Positions 1 through 4,738 of a stretch of DNA of 6,615 nucleotides are shown here, one piece after another (position 1 is the stretch's first letter; each line of letters opens with the position of its first letter). The notes beneath the pieces are model-generated. The model was not told the origin of the DNA. It made no database searches and worked only from the letters and a program-made list of their open reading frames with translations. This stretch comes from Clostridia bacterium. Lineage in GTDB: Bacteria > Bacillota > Clostridia > Oscillospirales > Acutalibacteraceae. The position numbers and the translations under genes are program-made. The stretch is taken from contig JAFWRV010000113.1 of NCBI GenBank assembly GCA_017519685.1, forward strand, positions 1 through 6,615, written 5' to 3'.

Positions 1-19
1 TTCTGTTAAAATCCGTAAT

Positions 20-38
20 TGCCGCAGAAACTGCGGCA
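20..38 (+). other. GC-rich hairpin upstream of rpsF
   Basis: An 8-bp perfect inverted repeat (TGCCGCAG / CTGCGGCA) with an AAA loop. It is not followed by a T-run on the plus strand, so it does not look like a standard intrinsic terminator for a plus-strand gene to the left. It may be the 3' hairpin of an upstream gene outside the window, or an upstream element of the rpsF leader. I see no convincing promoter between it and rpsF, so the operon promoter may lie to the left of the window. Confidence 0.45.
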
Positions 39-57
39 GGATTGAATAAACTTTATA

Positions 58-94
58 TCCTTGCCACGCAAGCCGTGGCCATAGACCGGAAGGA
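58..94 (+). promoter_or_regulatory. Candidate S6:S18 autoregulatory mRNA leader of rpsF
   Basis: The leader can fold into an outer stem TCCTT (58-62) with AAGGA (90-94) and an inner stem GCCACG (63-68) with CGTGGC (74-79) capped by CAAGC. This leaves a one-sided 3' bulge (80-89) that contains CCG (86-88). The outer stem contains most of the rpsF Shine-Dalgarno (AAGGAGG, 90-96). Known biology: the S6:S18 complex binds a conserved motif with a CCG trinucleotide in a bulge, upstream of rpsF in many bacteria, mimicking its 16S rRNA site. The pairing and the CCG are seen directly. That S6:S18 binding represses translation here is inferred from those features. Confidence 0.68.
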
Positions 95-105
95 GGTGCT
101 TAAGG

Positions 106-396
106 ATGTCAGCTAACAGCTATGAAACCATGGTCGTTTTCTCAGTCGCCGACGGCGATGAGGCAGTTCAGCCCCTTGTTGAGAAGTTCAAAGCCATGAT
201 CGAGGCGAACGGCACTCTGGAGAGCATTGATGAGTGGGGCAAGCGCAAACTTGCATATCCCATCAATGATGAACCCGAGGGATACTACGCTATCTACAAC
301 TACACTGCCGAGCCCGAGTTTCCCGCTGAACTCGCCCGTGTTTTCAAGATTACGGACGGTGTTCTCCGCTCACTTATCATTAACAAAAATGACTGA
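106..396 (+). CDS. rpsF: 30S ribosomal protein S6
   Basis: A 96-residue protein of normal length for bacterial S6, a one-domain ferredoxin-like protein of the 30S platform that pairs with S18. The N-terminal strand (YETMVVFSV, residues 6-14), the segment ESIDEWGKRKLAYPIND (39-55), the strand GYYAIYNY (59-66) and the C-terminal RVFKITDGVLRSLII (78-92) match the family pattern closely. The ATG follows AAGGAGG (90-96) with a 9-base spacer. The ssb start lies 13 bases past the stop, so the genes are co-transcribed. The acidic C-terminal extension of enterobacterial S6 is absent, as is usual in Firmicutes. Translation is probably controlled by the leader hairpin at 58-94. Confidence 0.97.
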   Translation: MSANSYETMVVFSVADGDEAVQPLVEKFKAMIEANGTLESIDEWGKRKLAYPINDEPEGYYAIYNYTAEPEFPAELARVFKITDGVLRSLIINKND

Positions 397-409
397 GGAG
401 GTCACCTGA

Positions 410-844
410 ATGCTTAATTGCGCTGCTATTATGGGCAGACTTGTAGCTGACCCCGAACTCCGTTCAACAGGCACCGGAGTATCCGTTACTTCCTTTACCA
501 TCGCCGTAGATAAAAGCTATGTGCGTCAGGGCGAAGAAAGACAGGCGGATTTCATCGATGTCGTTGCCTGGAGACAGACCGCTGAATTTGTTTGCAAGTA
601 TTTCCACAAGGGCTCAATGATTGCCGTTCAGGGTAGTATTCAGACCAGAAACTACGAAGACAAAAACGGCAACAAGAGAAAGAGCACCGAGGTTGTTGCG
701 GATAATGTAAGCTTTTGCGGTTCAAGAGCCGAAAGCGGAAGCAGTACCAGAACAGAAGAGGCTGCCTATCAGCCCGCCACTTCATTCGCGACAGCGGATG
801 AAAGTGAATTCACCGAAATCCCCGAGGACGATCTGCCCTTCTGA
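410..844 (+). CDS. ssb: Single-stranded DNA-binding protein
   Basis: A 144-residue SSB that coats single-stranded DNA as a tetramer during replication, recombination and repair. Residues 1 to about 107 form the OB-fold: MLNCAAIMGRLVADPELR at the N-terminus, FTIAVDKSY (29-37), DFIDVVAWRQTAEFVCKYFHKGS (47-69) and VQGSIQTRNYEDKNGNKRKSTEVVAD (73-98). A short Ser/Thr/Glu-rich linker leads to the acidic tip DDLPF, the conserved peptide that recruits partner proteins. The linker is short but normal for Clostridia. The ATG follows GAGGAGG with an 8-base spacer. The position between rpsF and rpsR is the classic Firmicute arrangement and indicates the main housekeeping SSB rather than a plasmid or phage copy. 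Confidence 0.97.
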   Translation: MLNCAAIMGRLVADPELRSTGTGVSVTSFTIAVDKSYVRQGEERQADFIDVVAWRQTAEFVCKYFHKGSMIAVQGSIQTRNYEDKNGNKRKSTEVVADNVSFCGSRAESGSSTRTEEAAYQPATSFATADESEFTEIPEDDLPF

Positions 845-877
845 GAGATTTCGCATCTTATAAAGGAGGTTTAATCC

Positions 878-1123
878 ATGCCTTACGAAAAGAATGACAG
901 AAAAGTCAATAAAAAAGGCCGCAGAAAAGTTTGCGCTTTTTGTGTTGATAAGGTAGAATACATTGATTATAAGGATGTAAACAAGCTTCAGAGATTTACT
1001 TCCGAAAGAGCAAAGATTCTTCCCCGCCGTGTTACCGGTACCTGTGCAAAGCATCAGCGTGAACTGACAACCGCCATCAAGCGCGCGCGTCAGGTTGCTC
1101 TTATGCCCTACATCAGTGACTGA
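878..1123 (+). CDS. rpsR: 30S ribosomal protein S18 (zinc-ligand C+ type)
   Basis: An 81-residue S18, which binds S6 and 16S rRNA in the 30S platform. The core is clear: a basic N-terminus (KKGRRKVC), [36 protein letters not shown] (residues 28-63) and [12 protein letters not shown] (67-78). Residues C19 and C22 (CAFC) and C56 and H59 (CAKH) form a C-x2-C plus C-x2-H set that can bind zinc. This is the C+ version, as opposed to zinc-independent S18 paralogues that lack these cysteines. The ATG follows AAAGGAGG with a good spacer, 33 bases after ssb. rplI, which follows rpsR in many bacteria, is absent, and a terminator ends the unit. Confidence 0.97.
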   Translation: MPYEKNDRKVNKKGRRKVCAFCVDKVEYIDYKDVNKLQRFTSERAKILPRRVTGTCAKHQRELTTAIKRARQVALMPYISD

Positions 1124-1142
1124 TAATCAATATGACACATTT

Positions 1143-1172
1143 AAAGCCGGAGTCAATCGACTCCGGCTTTTT
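1143..1172 (+). terminator. Intrinsic terminator of rpsF-ssb-rpsR, shared with the convergent ABC operon
   Basis: A perfect 12-bp stem (AAAGCCGGAGTC at 1143-1154, GACTCCGGCTTT at 1159-1170) with a 4-base AATC loop. It lies 19 bases after the rpsR stop. The T-run on the plus strand (five T, then GTATTCTT) makes a good terminator in that direction. The same stem lies 24 bases beyond the ABC ATPase stop on the minus strand, where it is followed by TTTAAATG, a poorer tract. It probably works both ways but more strongly for rpsR. Confidence 0.93.
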
Positions 1173-1194
1173 GTATTCTTATCATTATGCGTAA

Positions 1195-2142
1195 TTACAG
1201 CACCTTTGAAAGGAAATCGCGCAGACGGGGATTCTCGGGCTCGGAAAAGAACTTGTCGGGGGTGTTTTCTTCCATAATTACACCCTCGTCGATAAACATG
1301 ACTCTTGACCCGACCTCTCTCGCGAAGCCCATTTCGTGAGTAACGACCACCATCGTCATTCCCTGTTTCGCGAGCTCCTTCATAACGTCAAGCACCTCGC
1401 CGACCATTTCCGGGTCGAGCGCCGAGGTCGGCTCGTCGAAAAGCATGACATCGGGATTCATCGCGAGCGCGCGGACTATCGCGACTCTCTGCTTCTGACC
1501 TCCCGAAAGCTGAGAGGGGTAGGAATCCGCCTTGTCGGGAAGACCTACTCTGCCGAGCAGGTCCACCGCTCTCTCCCTCGCTTCCTTTTTGCCCATTCCG
1601 AGCAGTTTCATCGGGGCGATGGTTATATTGTCAAGAATAGTCAGGTTCGCGAACAGATTGAACTGCTGGAAAACCATTCCTATCTTCTGCCTTGCAAGAT
1701 TTATGTTGATGCTGTTTTCTTTATAAATCTGCTTCATCAGCGCTTTACACGCCTTACCCTCGTGCTTTTCATTGAGAAGGTCTTTGCTTTTGATTTCGGC
1801 AATCAGCGCCGCTTTGAGCTCTTCCTCACCGAGCGAGGGATGTTCCTTTCCGAAAGAAGGCAGCATTTTCCCGAAGGTCTTTGATTTTTCAATAACCTCG
1901 GGATGAAGATACGGGTCAACCGGAGTCACGAGTCTGTTCTCCAGCCATACCTCGCCGTAAGTCGGTTCCTCAAGAAGATTCAGGCAGCGCAAAAAGGTTG
2001 ATTTTCCCGAACCCGAAGGTCCGATAACGACAACCACCTCGCCCTTGTCTATCTCAGCGGAGATGCCCCTGAGCACCTTGTTTGAGCCGAAATATTTATA
2101 AAGTCCGTCAACTCTTATGAGAGCGTTACCGTCAGTGGTCAC
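1195..2142 (-). CDS. Polar amino-acid ABC transporter ATP-binding protein with an internal insertion
   Basis: This is the ATPase of an amino-acid importer (GlnQ/HisP/ArtP type); a dimer drives the permease from the cytoplasmic side. Counted from the GTG at 2142 it has 315 residues. Walker [10 protein letters not shown] is at 41-49, Q-loop GMVFQQFN at 155-162, signature LSGGQ at 212-216, Walker B VMLFDE at 232-237, SALD at 240-243 and the switch histidine at 269. All catalytic motifs are intact. Family members are usually about 240 residues. The excess is a charged segment at about residues 72-148 (near 1699-1929), inserted before the Q-loop. The GTG start is chosen because AAAGGAGG lies 10 bases upstream; an in-frame TTG at 2175 lies before that site and is unlikely. 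The gene overlaps the permease end by 11 bases, implying coupled translation. The substrate cannot be fixed from sequence. Confidence 0.94.
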   Translation of the reverse strand: MTTDGNALIRVDGLYKYFGSNKVLRGISAEIDKGEVVVVIGPSGSGKSTFLRCLNLLEEPTYGEVWLENRLVTPVDPYLHPEVIEKSKTFGKMLPSFGKEHPSLGEEELKAALIAEIKSKDLLNEKHEGKACKALMKQIYKENSININLARQKIGMVFQQFNLFANLTILDNITIAPMKLLGMGKKEARERAVDLLGRVGLPDKADSYPSQLSGGQKQRVAIVRALAMNPDVMLFDEPTSALDPEMVGEVLDVMKELAKQGMTMVVVTHEMGFAREVGSRVMFIDEGVIMEENTPDKFFSEPENPRLRDFLSKVL

Positions 2143-2866
2143 TGTTGCGCAGCCTCCTTTCGAGTCTTGCCACAAGCTTCGTGAATATGATTACAACCGC
2201 GAGATAAATCAGCGCGACCGCAATCAGCGGCATGAAAGCGGAGAAGGTGCGGCCTCTGATGAGGTCGCCCGCTTTTGTCAGGTCTCTGATTCCGACATAA
2301 CCCGCAACCGAAGTTTCCTTGAGCAGGACTATGAACTCATTGCAGAGCGTGGGGAGCACAATCTTGAACATCTGAGGAATGATGATATGAATCATCGTCT
2401 GGATATAATTGAATCCGAGACTTCTTCCGGCTTCAAACTGACCCTTGTCAACGCTCATTATTCCTCCGCGGAATATTTCCGCGACATAGGCGCCGGAATT
2501 GATTCCGAATGAGGCGATGGCAACCATGGTGCTGTTTGTTGACGAGGCGAAAATTATGAAATACATAATCAGAAGCTGAACAACCACGGGCGTTCCTCTT
2601 ATCACCGTCAGGTAAAGTCCGCAGATTTTATTGAAGAATGATAGGATGCGAAAACCTATTCCGCCCTTTTTCTTCATCGACTCATAATTCTTGTCATAGG
2701 TGGAACGCACGGTAGCAATTACCACGCCTATCAGAATACCGATAAGCGTAGCGAAGAAGGTTATTATCAGCGTCATCTTGAAGCCTTCGAGCAACCAGGT
2801 CCATCTGTCGCCGTCTATAAAGTTAAGCCGGAACTGCCCGGCAAGATCGGAAAACCATTCTTTCAT
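2132..2866 (-). CDS. Amino-acid ABC transporter permease (HisM/GlnP type)
   Basis: A 244-residue membrane subunit of the same importer. A first membrane segment is at about residues 30-52, others at about 92-108 and 112-130, a pair flanks the coupling loop near 160-182, and the last is at 211-229. RGTPVVVQ (90-97) is characteristic of amino-acid permeases. The coupling motif, EAGRSLGF then IIIPQ (145-165), is the EAA loop that docks on the ATPase. The protein lies at the long end of the family because the loop between the first two membrane helices (about 54-80) is extended and basic, including MKKKGG. The ATG at 2866 has no good ribosome site next to it; the nearest AAGGAGG is 31 bases upstream beyond a hairpin (2880-2898). 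The gene ends inside the ATPase start. Confidence 0.93.
   Translation of the reverse strand: MKEWFSDLAGQFRLNFIDGDRWTWLLEGFKMTLIITFFATLIGILIGVVIATVRSTYDKNYESMKKKGGIGFRILSFFNKICGLYLTVIRGTPVVVQLLIMYFIIFASSTNSTMVAIASFGINSGAYVAEIFRGGIMSVDKGQFEAGRSLGFNYIQTMIHIIIPQMFKIVLPTLCNEFIVLLKETSVAGYVGIRDLTKAGDLIRGRTFSAFMPLIAVALIYLAVVIIFTKLVARLERRLRNSDH
2153..2160 (-). promoter_or_regulatory. Ribosome binding site that decides the GTG start of the ABC ATPase
   Basis: The minus strand reads AAAGGAGG inside the last codons of the permease gene, 10 bases before GTG at 2142. It is the only strong Shine-Dalgarno near the ATPase N-terminus. It supports GTG over the in-frame TTG at 2175, which would add eleven residues encoded inside the permease gene and would place this site after the start. 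Confidence 0.8.
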
Positions 2867-2895
2867 AGGAATTCTGTACGGCGCGGCGGCGCCAC
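2863..2895 (-). CDS. Possible 10-codon leader ORF coupled to the permease
   Basis: A GTG at 2895 opens a ten-codon frame ([10 protein letters not shown] if started with Met) whose TGA overlaps the permease ATG as ATGA. AAGGAGG lies just before it, but only about 2 bases separate the site from the GTG, shorter than usual. If translated, ribosomes would melt the hairpin at 2880-2898 and could restart at the permease ATG. Nothing else supports it as a gene, and such a short frame could arise by chance. Confidence 0.25.
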   Translation of the reverse strand: MAPPRRTEFL

Positions 2896-2904
2896 GCCCT
2901 CCTT
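2880..2904 (-). promoter_or_regulatory. Ribosome site plus GC-rich hairpin before the permease start
   Basis: On the minus strand AAGGAGG (2904-2898) runs into GGCGTGGC (2898-2891), which pairs with GCCGCGCC (2887-2880) through eight pairs, one of them G-T, around a 3-base loop. The permease ATG is 13 bases beyond the stem. Linear spacing from ribosome site to start is 31 bases, far beyond normal. The stem may shorten this distance, block initiation, or be opened by translation of the short ORF across it. The structure is seen; its role is inferred. Confidence 0.5.
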
Positions 2905-2913
2905 GATTATGAT

Positions 2914-2940
2914 AAAAGCGGATGAGAATTCATCCGCTTT
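2914..2940 (-). terminator. Intercistronic hairpin / partial terminator after the binding-protein gene
   Basis: A perfect 10-bp stem (minus strand AAAGCGGATG, then CATCCGCTTT) with a 6-base loop, starting 10 bases past the binding-protein stop. It is followed by a short T-run (TTTTAT). It sits inside the operon before the permease. Known precedent: importer operons often place such hairpins after the binding-protein gene to stop part of the transcription or protect the upstream mRNA, giving excess binding protein. The weak T-run suggests partial read-through. Confidence 0.75.
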
Positions 2941-2950
2941 GATTATTTTG

Positions 2951-3754
2951 TCAGGCGGCTATGTATTTGCTGATTATTTCATCAACCTTGCCGCTGCTCT
3001 TAAGCTTGCTGAGAGCGCTGTTGATTTCCTCAAGAAGCTCGGGGTTGTCCTTTGAAATGCAGATCGCGTAATCTTCTTCTGCGTAAGCGGTGTCAAGGAT
3101 TCTGAGACCTTTGTTCGCCGCTACATATGATTTCGCGGGCTCGTTATCAATGATAACGGCGTCAACCTTTCCCGCGACAAGCGCCTGAACGGCGTCGTTG
3201 CCGGTCTTGTACTGAATTACGTGGTCTGTGCCGAGTCCGCCGTTTTCAACGGTATCGGAGCAGTAGATATCACCGGTGGTATCCTGCTGAACGCCGACTT
3301 TGATATTCTTTACCTGCTTGTCGTCGCCCTCGCCCTCAAAGAAATCGTCAAACGAATTGAATGAGCTTGTCTCCTTGACGATGATGGACTGAACGCCCTT
3401 TGCGTAAGTGTCGGAGAAATTGACTGTCTTTAATCTTTCCTCTGTGACGGTCATACCCGCCATACCCATATCGAATTTACCGGACTGAACGCCGCCGATG
3501 ATTGAACCGAACTCAACATCCTCGATTTTCAGCTCAAGGCCGAGTTCCTCGGCGATAAGGCCCGCGATTTCAACGTCGATACCCGCGAAATCGTCGCCTT
3601 CGGTATATTCATACGGAGGGAACGAAGCGTTGGTAGCCATTACGAGAACGCCTTCTGTCGCAGTGCCCGACGCGGATTTTCCGCAGGAAGCGAACAGACA
3701 GGCGGTCATTGCGAGAACCATTATTATTGCAAGTATTTTTGTGATTTTTTTCAT
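2951..3754 (-). CDS. Amino-acid ABC transporter substrate-binding lipoprotein
   Basis: A 267-residue solute-binding protein (family 3, PBPb fold), the outside receptor that delivers the amino acid to the permease. Residues 1-23 are a lipoprotein signal (KKITK, hydrophobic core, LFAS) with C24 as the probable lipid-anchored cysteine; F at -3 is a tolerated lipobox variant. Family markers follow: LVMATNASFPPYEY (37-50), FAGIDVEIAGLIAEELG (56-72), MAGMTVTEERLKTVNFSDTY (98-117), where R107 fits the ligand carboxylate-binding arginine, VGVQQDTTGD (153-162) and AVIIDNEPA (199-207), where D203 fits the ligand amino-group contact. The pocket suggests a polar or charged amino acid, but I cannot name which. 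The ATG follows AGGAGG with a 5-base spacer. A strong promoter lies just upstream, so this is the first gene of the importer operon. Confidence 0.95.
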   Translation of the reverse strand: MKKITKILAIIMVLAMTACLFASCGKSASGTATEGVLVMATNASFPPYEYTEGDDFAGIDVEIAGLIAEELGLELKIEDVEFGSIIGGVQSGKFDMGMAGMTVTEERLKTVNFSDTYAKGVQSIIVKETSSFNSFDDFFEGEGDDKQVKNIKVGVQQDTTGDIYCSDTVENGGLGTDHVIQYKTGNDAVQALVAGKVDAVIIDNEPAKSYVAANKGLRILDTAYAEEDYAICISKDNPELLEEINSALSKLKSSGKVDEIISKYIAA

Positions 3755-3763
3755 AATATCCTC

Positions 3764-3778
3764 CTAAAAATTTTTTAG
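3764..3778 (-). repeat. A/T inverted repeat touching the binding-protein ribosome site
   Basis: CTAAAAA and TTTTTAG form seven pairs around one central base, adjoining and partly overlapping the AGGAGG (3760-3765) of the binding-protein gene. The predicted transcription start (about 3780) lies just before it, so the leader is only about 25 bases and would begin with this weak dyad. It could be an operator or chance in an A/T-rich leader. Confidence 0.4.
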
Positions 3779-3786
3779 TCAGTTGA

Positions 3787-3815
3787 ATTATACACATATA
3801 TAATTACTTTGTCAA
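3787..3815 (-). promoter_or_regulatory. Consensus housekeeping-sigma promoter of the ABC importer operon
   Basis: On the minus strand TTGACA (3815-3810) is followed after exactly 17 bases by TATAAT (3792-3787). Both hexamers match the vegetative sigma consensus fully. Transcription should start near 3780, about 25 bases before the binding-protein ATG. It lies between the pseudouridine synthase stop and the binding-protein gene and gives the importer its own transcription start. Confidence 0.93.
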
Positions 3816-3820
3816 GTAAT
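3803..3820. promoter_or_regulatory. Dyad overlapping the -35 box (candidate operator)
   Basis: ATTACTT (3803-3809) and AAGTAAT (3814-3820) form a perfect 7-bp inverted repeat around TGTC, covering the whole -35 hexamer and part of the spacer. A protein bound here would block RNA polymerase on an otherwise full-consensus promoter. The regulator is unknown, and the dyad does not match a site I recognise. Confidence 0.45.
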
Positions 3821-3864
3821 ATTCCCAAACAGAAAAACAGGCTGTCGGTGTATATTTATGCAGT

Positions 3865-4737
3865 TTATATGCTGTTTCCGAAGGCGCTGAATTCCGGCGG
3901 AGGAGCGGCGGTAAACCTCATTTTTTCACCTGTGACCGGGTGAACAATCTCCGCGCTGCCGCAGTGAAGAAGCTGATGGCCGAACTCCGTGCGGAAATCC
4001 CCGTAGTATCCGTCGCCCGCGAGAGGATGGCCCGAATATGCCATATGAACCCTTATCTGATGCGTTCTCCCGGTTTCAAGAGTCAGGCGCACAAGCGTGC
4101 TGTCCGCGTAGTTTTCAACCGCGGTCCAGTGTGTCACGGCGCTTTCCGTTCCGAGCTCGGGAGAGCAGGCGCGCAGCGTTTTCATCGGGTCCGGTCTGTA
4201 TATGGGAACGTCAACCGTTCCGCTTCCCGTGAGCGTTCCTTTGACAATCGCGGTATATTCCTTTTTCACCCTGCCCGGAAGCTTGCAGGCGGAAAGCATA
4301 TTCAGAGCGCAGATAACTATACCCGAAGTCCCTTTGTCAAGCCGCCCCACAGCGCTGAAAGTGACCGGCTTTCCTTTTGACTGAAGATAAAAAGCGACAT
4401 TATTTGCAAGCGTATCTCCCTGATGGTTGTGCGTCGGGTGCATCGCCGTGAACGGAGATTTGTTGATAACGAGAATATCCTCATCCTCATAAATTATATC
4501 GAGTTTTCCTTCAACCGGAGCAATTTCGTTTGCGCCCGACGGAACACCGACGGTCAATCTGTCGCCGGTATGAACAAGGTCGATTGTCCTTGCGGGTTTG
4601 CCGTTCAGCAGAATTCCGGTTTCATCTGTTTTTATCGTACGGATAAGCTTGGTAGAATATCCGTTCTTGTATTTGAGAAAGGTGAAAATCTTCAGCCCGT
4701 CGTGCTCCGGCGGTACATTATAATCAATAATACGCAT
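3865..4737 (-). CDS. RluA-family RNA pseudouridine synthase
   Basis: A 290-residue enzyme that converts uridine to pseudouridine in RNA (rRNA or tRNA; exact target not predictable). The N-terminal part (about 12-65; FLKYKNGYSTKLIRTIKTD, GILLNGKPAR, GDRLTV) looks like an S4-type RNA-binding domain. The catalytic domain shows ILVINKSPFTAMHP (88-101), the active-site motif GRLDKGTSG (131-139) with catalytic aspartate D134, KKEYTAIVKG (158-167) and ETGRTHQIRVHMAYSGHPLAGDGYYG (221-246). Most RluA proteins have His-Arg-Leu-Asp at the active site; here the first residue is Gly, as in RsuA-type enzymes. ATG 4737 is chosen; a TTG at 4752 lies inside the upstream gene. The ATG comes one base after that gene's TAA and has no ribosome site of its own, implying coupled translation. 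I see no clear terminator after it. Confidence 0.94.
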   Translation of the reverse strand: MRIIDYNVPPEHDGLKIFTFLKYKNGYSTKLIRTIKTDETGILLNGKPARTIDLVHTGDRLTVGVPSGANEIAPVEGKLDIIYEDEDILVINKSPFTAMHPTHNHQGDTLANNVAFYLQSKGKPVTFSAVGRLDKGTSGIVICALNMLSACKLPGRVKKEYTAIVKGTLTGSGTVDVPIYRPDPMKTLRACSPELGTESAVTHWTAVENYADSTLVRLTLETGRTHQIRVHMAYSGHPLAGDGYYGDFRTEFGHQLLHCGSAEIVHPVTGEKMRFTAAPPPEFSAFGNSI

Positions 4738-4738
4738 A

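Noticed and set aside
20..38. Hairpin at the left edge considered as an intrinsic terminator
   Set aside because: No T-run follows on the plus strand, so only the hairpin itself is reported.
1095..1277. Small plus-strand frame running through the terminator after rpsR
   Set aside because: It begins inside rpsR, crosses the terminator hairpin and enters the ATPase gene antisense.
1336..1884. Long plus-strand open frame (182 codons) opposite the ABC ATPase
   Set aside because: It is antisense to a gene with all ABC motifs, has no ribosome site or family-like sequence, and its length reflects codon bias of the true gene.
2117..2512. Plus-strand open frame opposite the permease
   Set aside because: It lies antisense to a well-supported permease and has no ribosome site or recognisable domain.
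3698..3700. C19 of the binding protein as the lipidated cysteine
   Set aside because: C24 (FASCGKS) fits better, being followed by a small polar linker, whereas C19 is still inside the hydrophobic core.
3821..3864. Terminator after the pseudouridine synthase
   Set aside because: The T-rich stretch has only 4-6 bp pairings with unsuitable loops; read-through into the importer operon remains possible.
3940..4380. Plus-strand open frame opposite the pseudouridine synthase
   Set aside because: It is an antisense shadow; the Arg/Ser/His-rich translation is typical of a reversed GC-rich frame.
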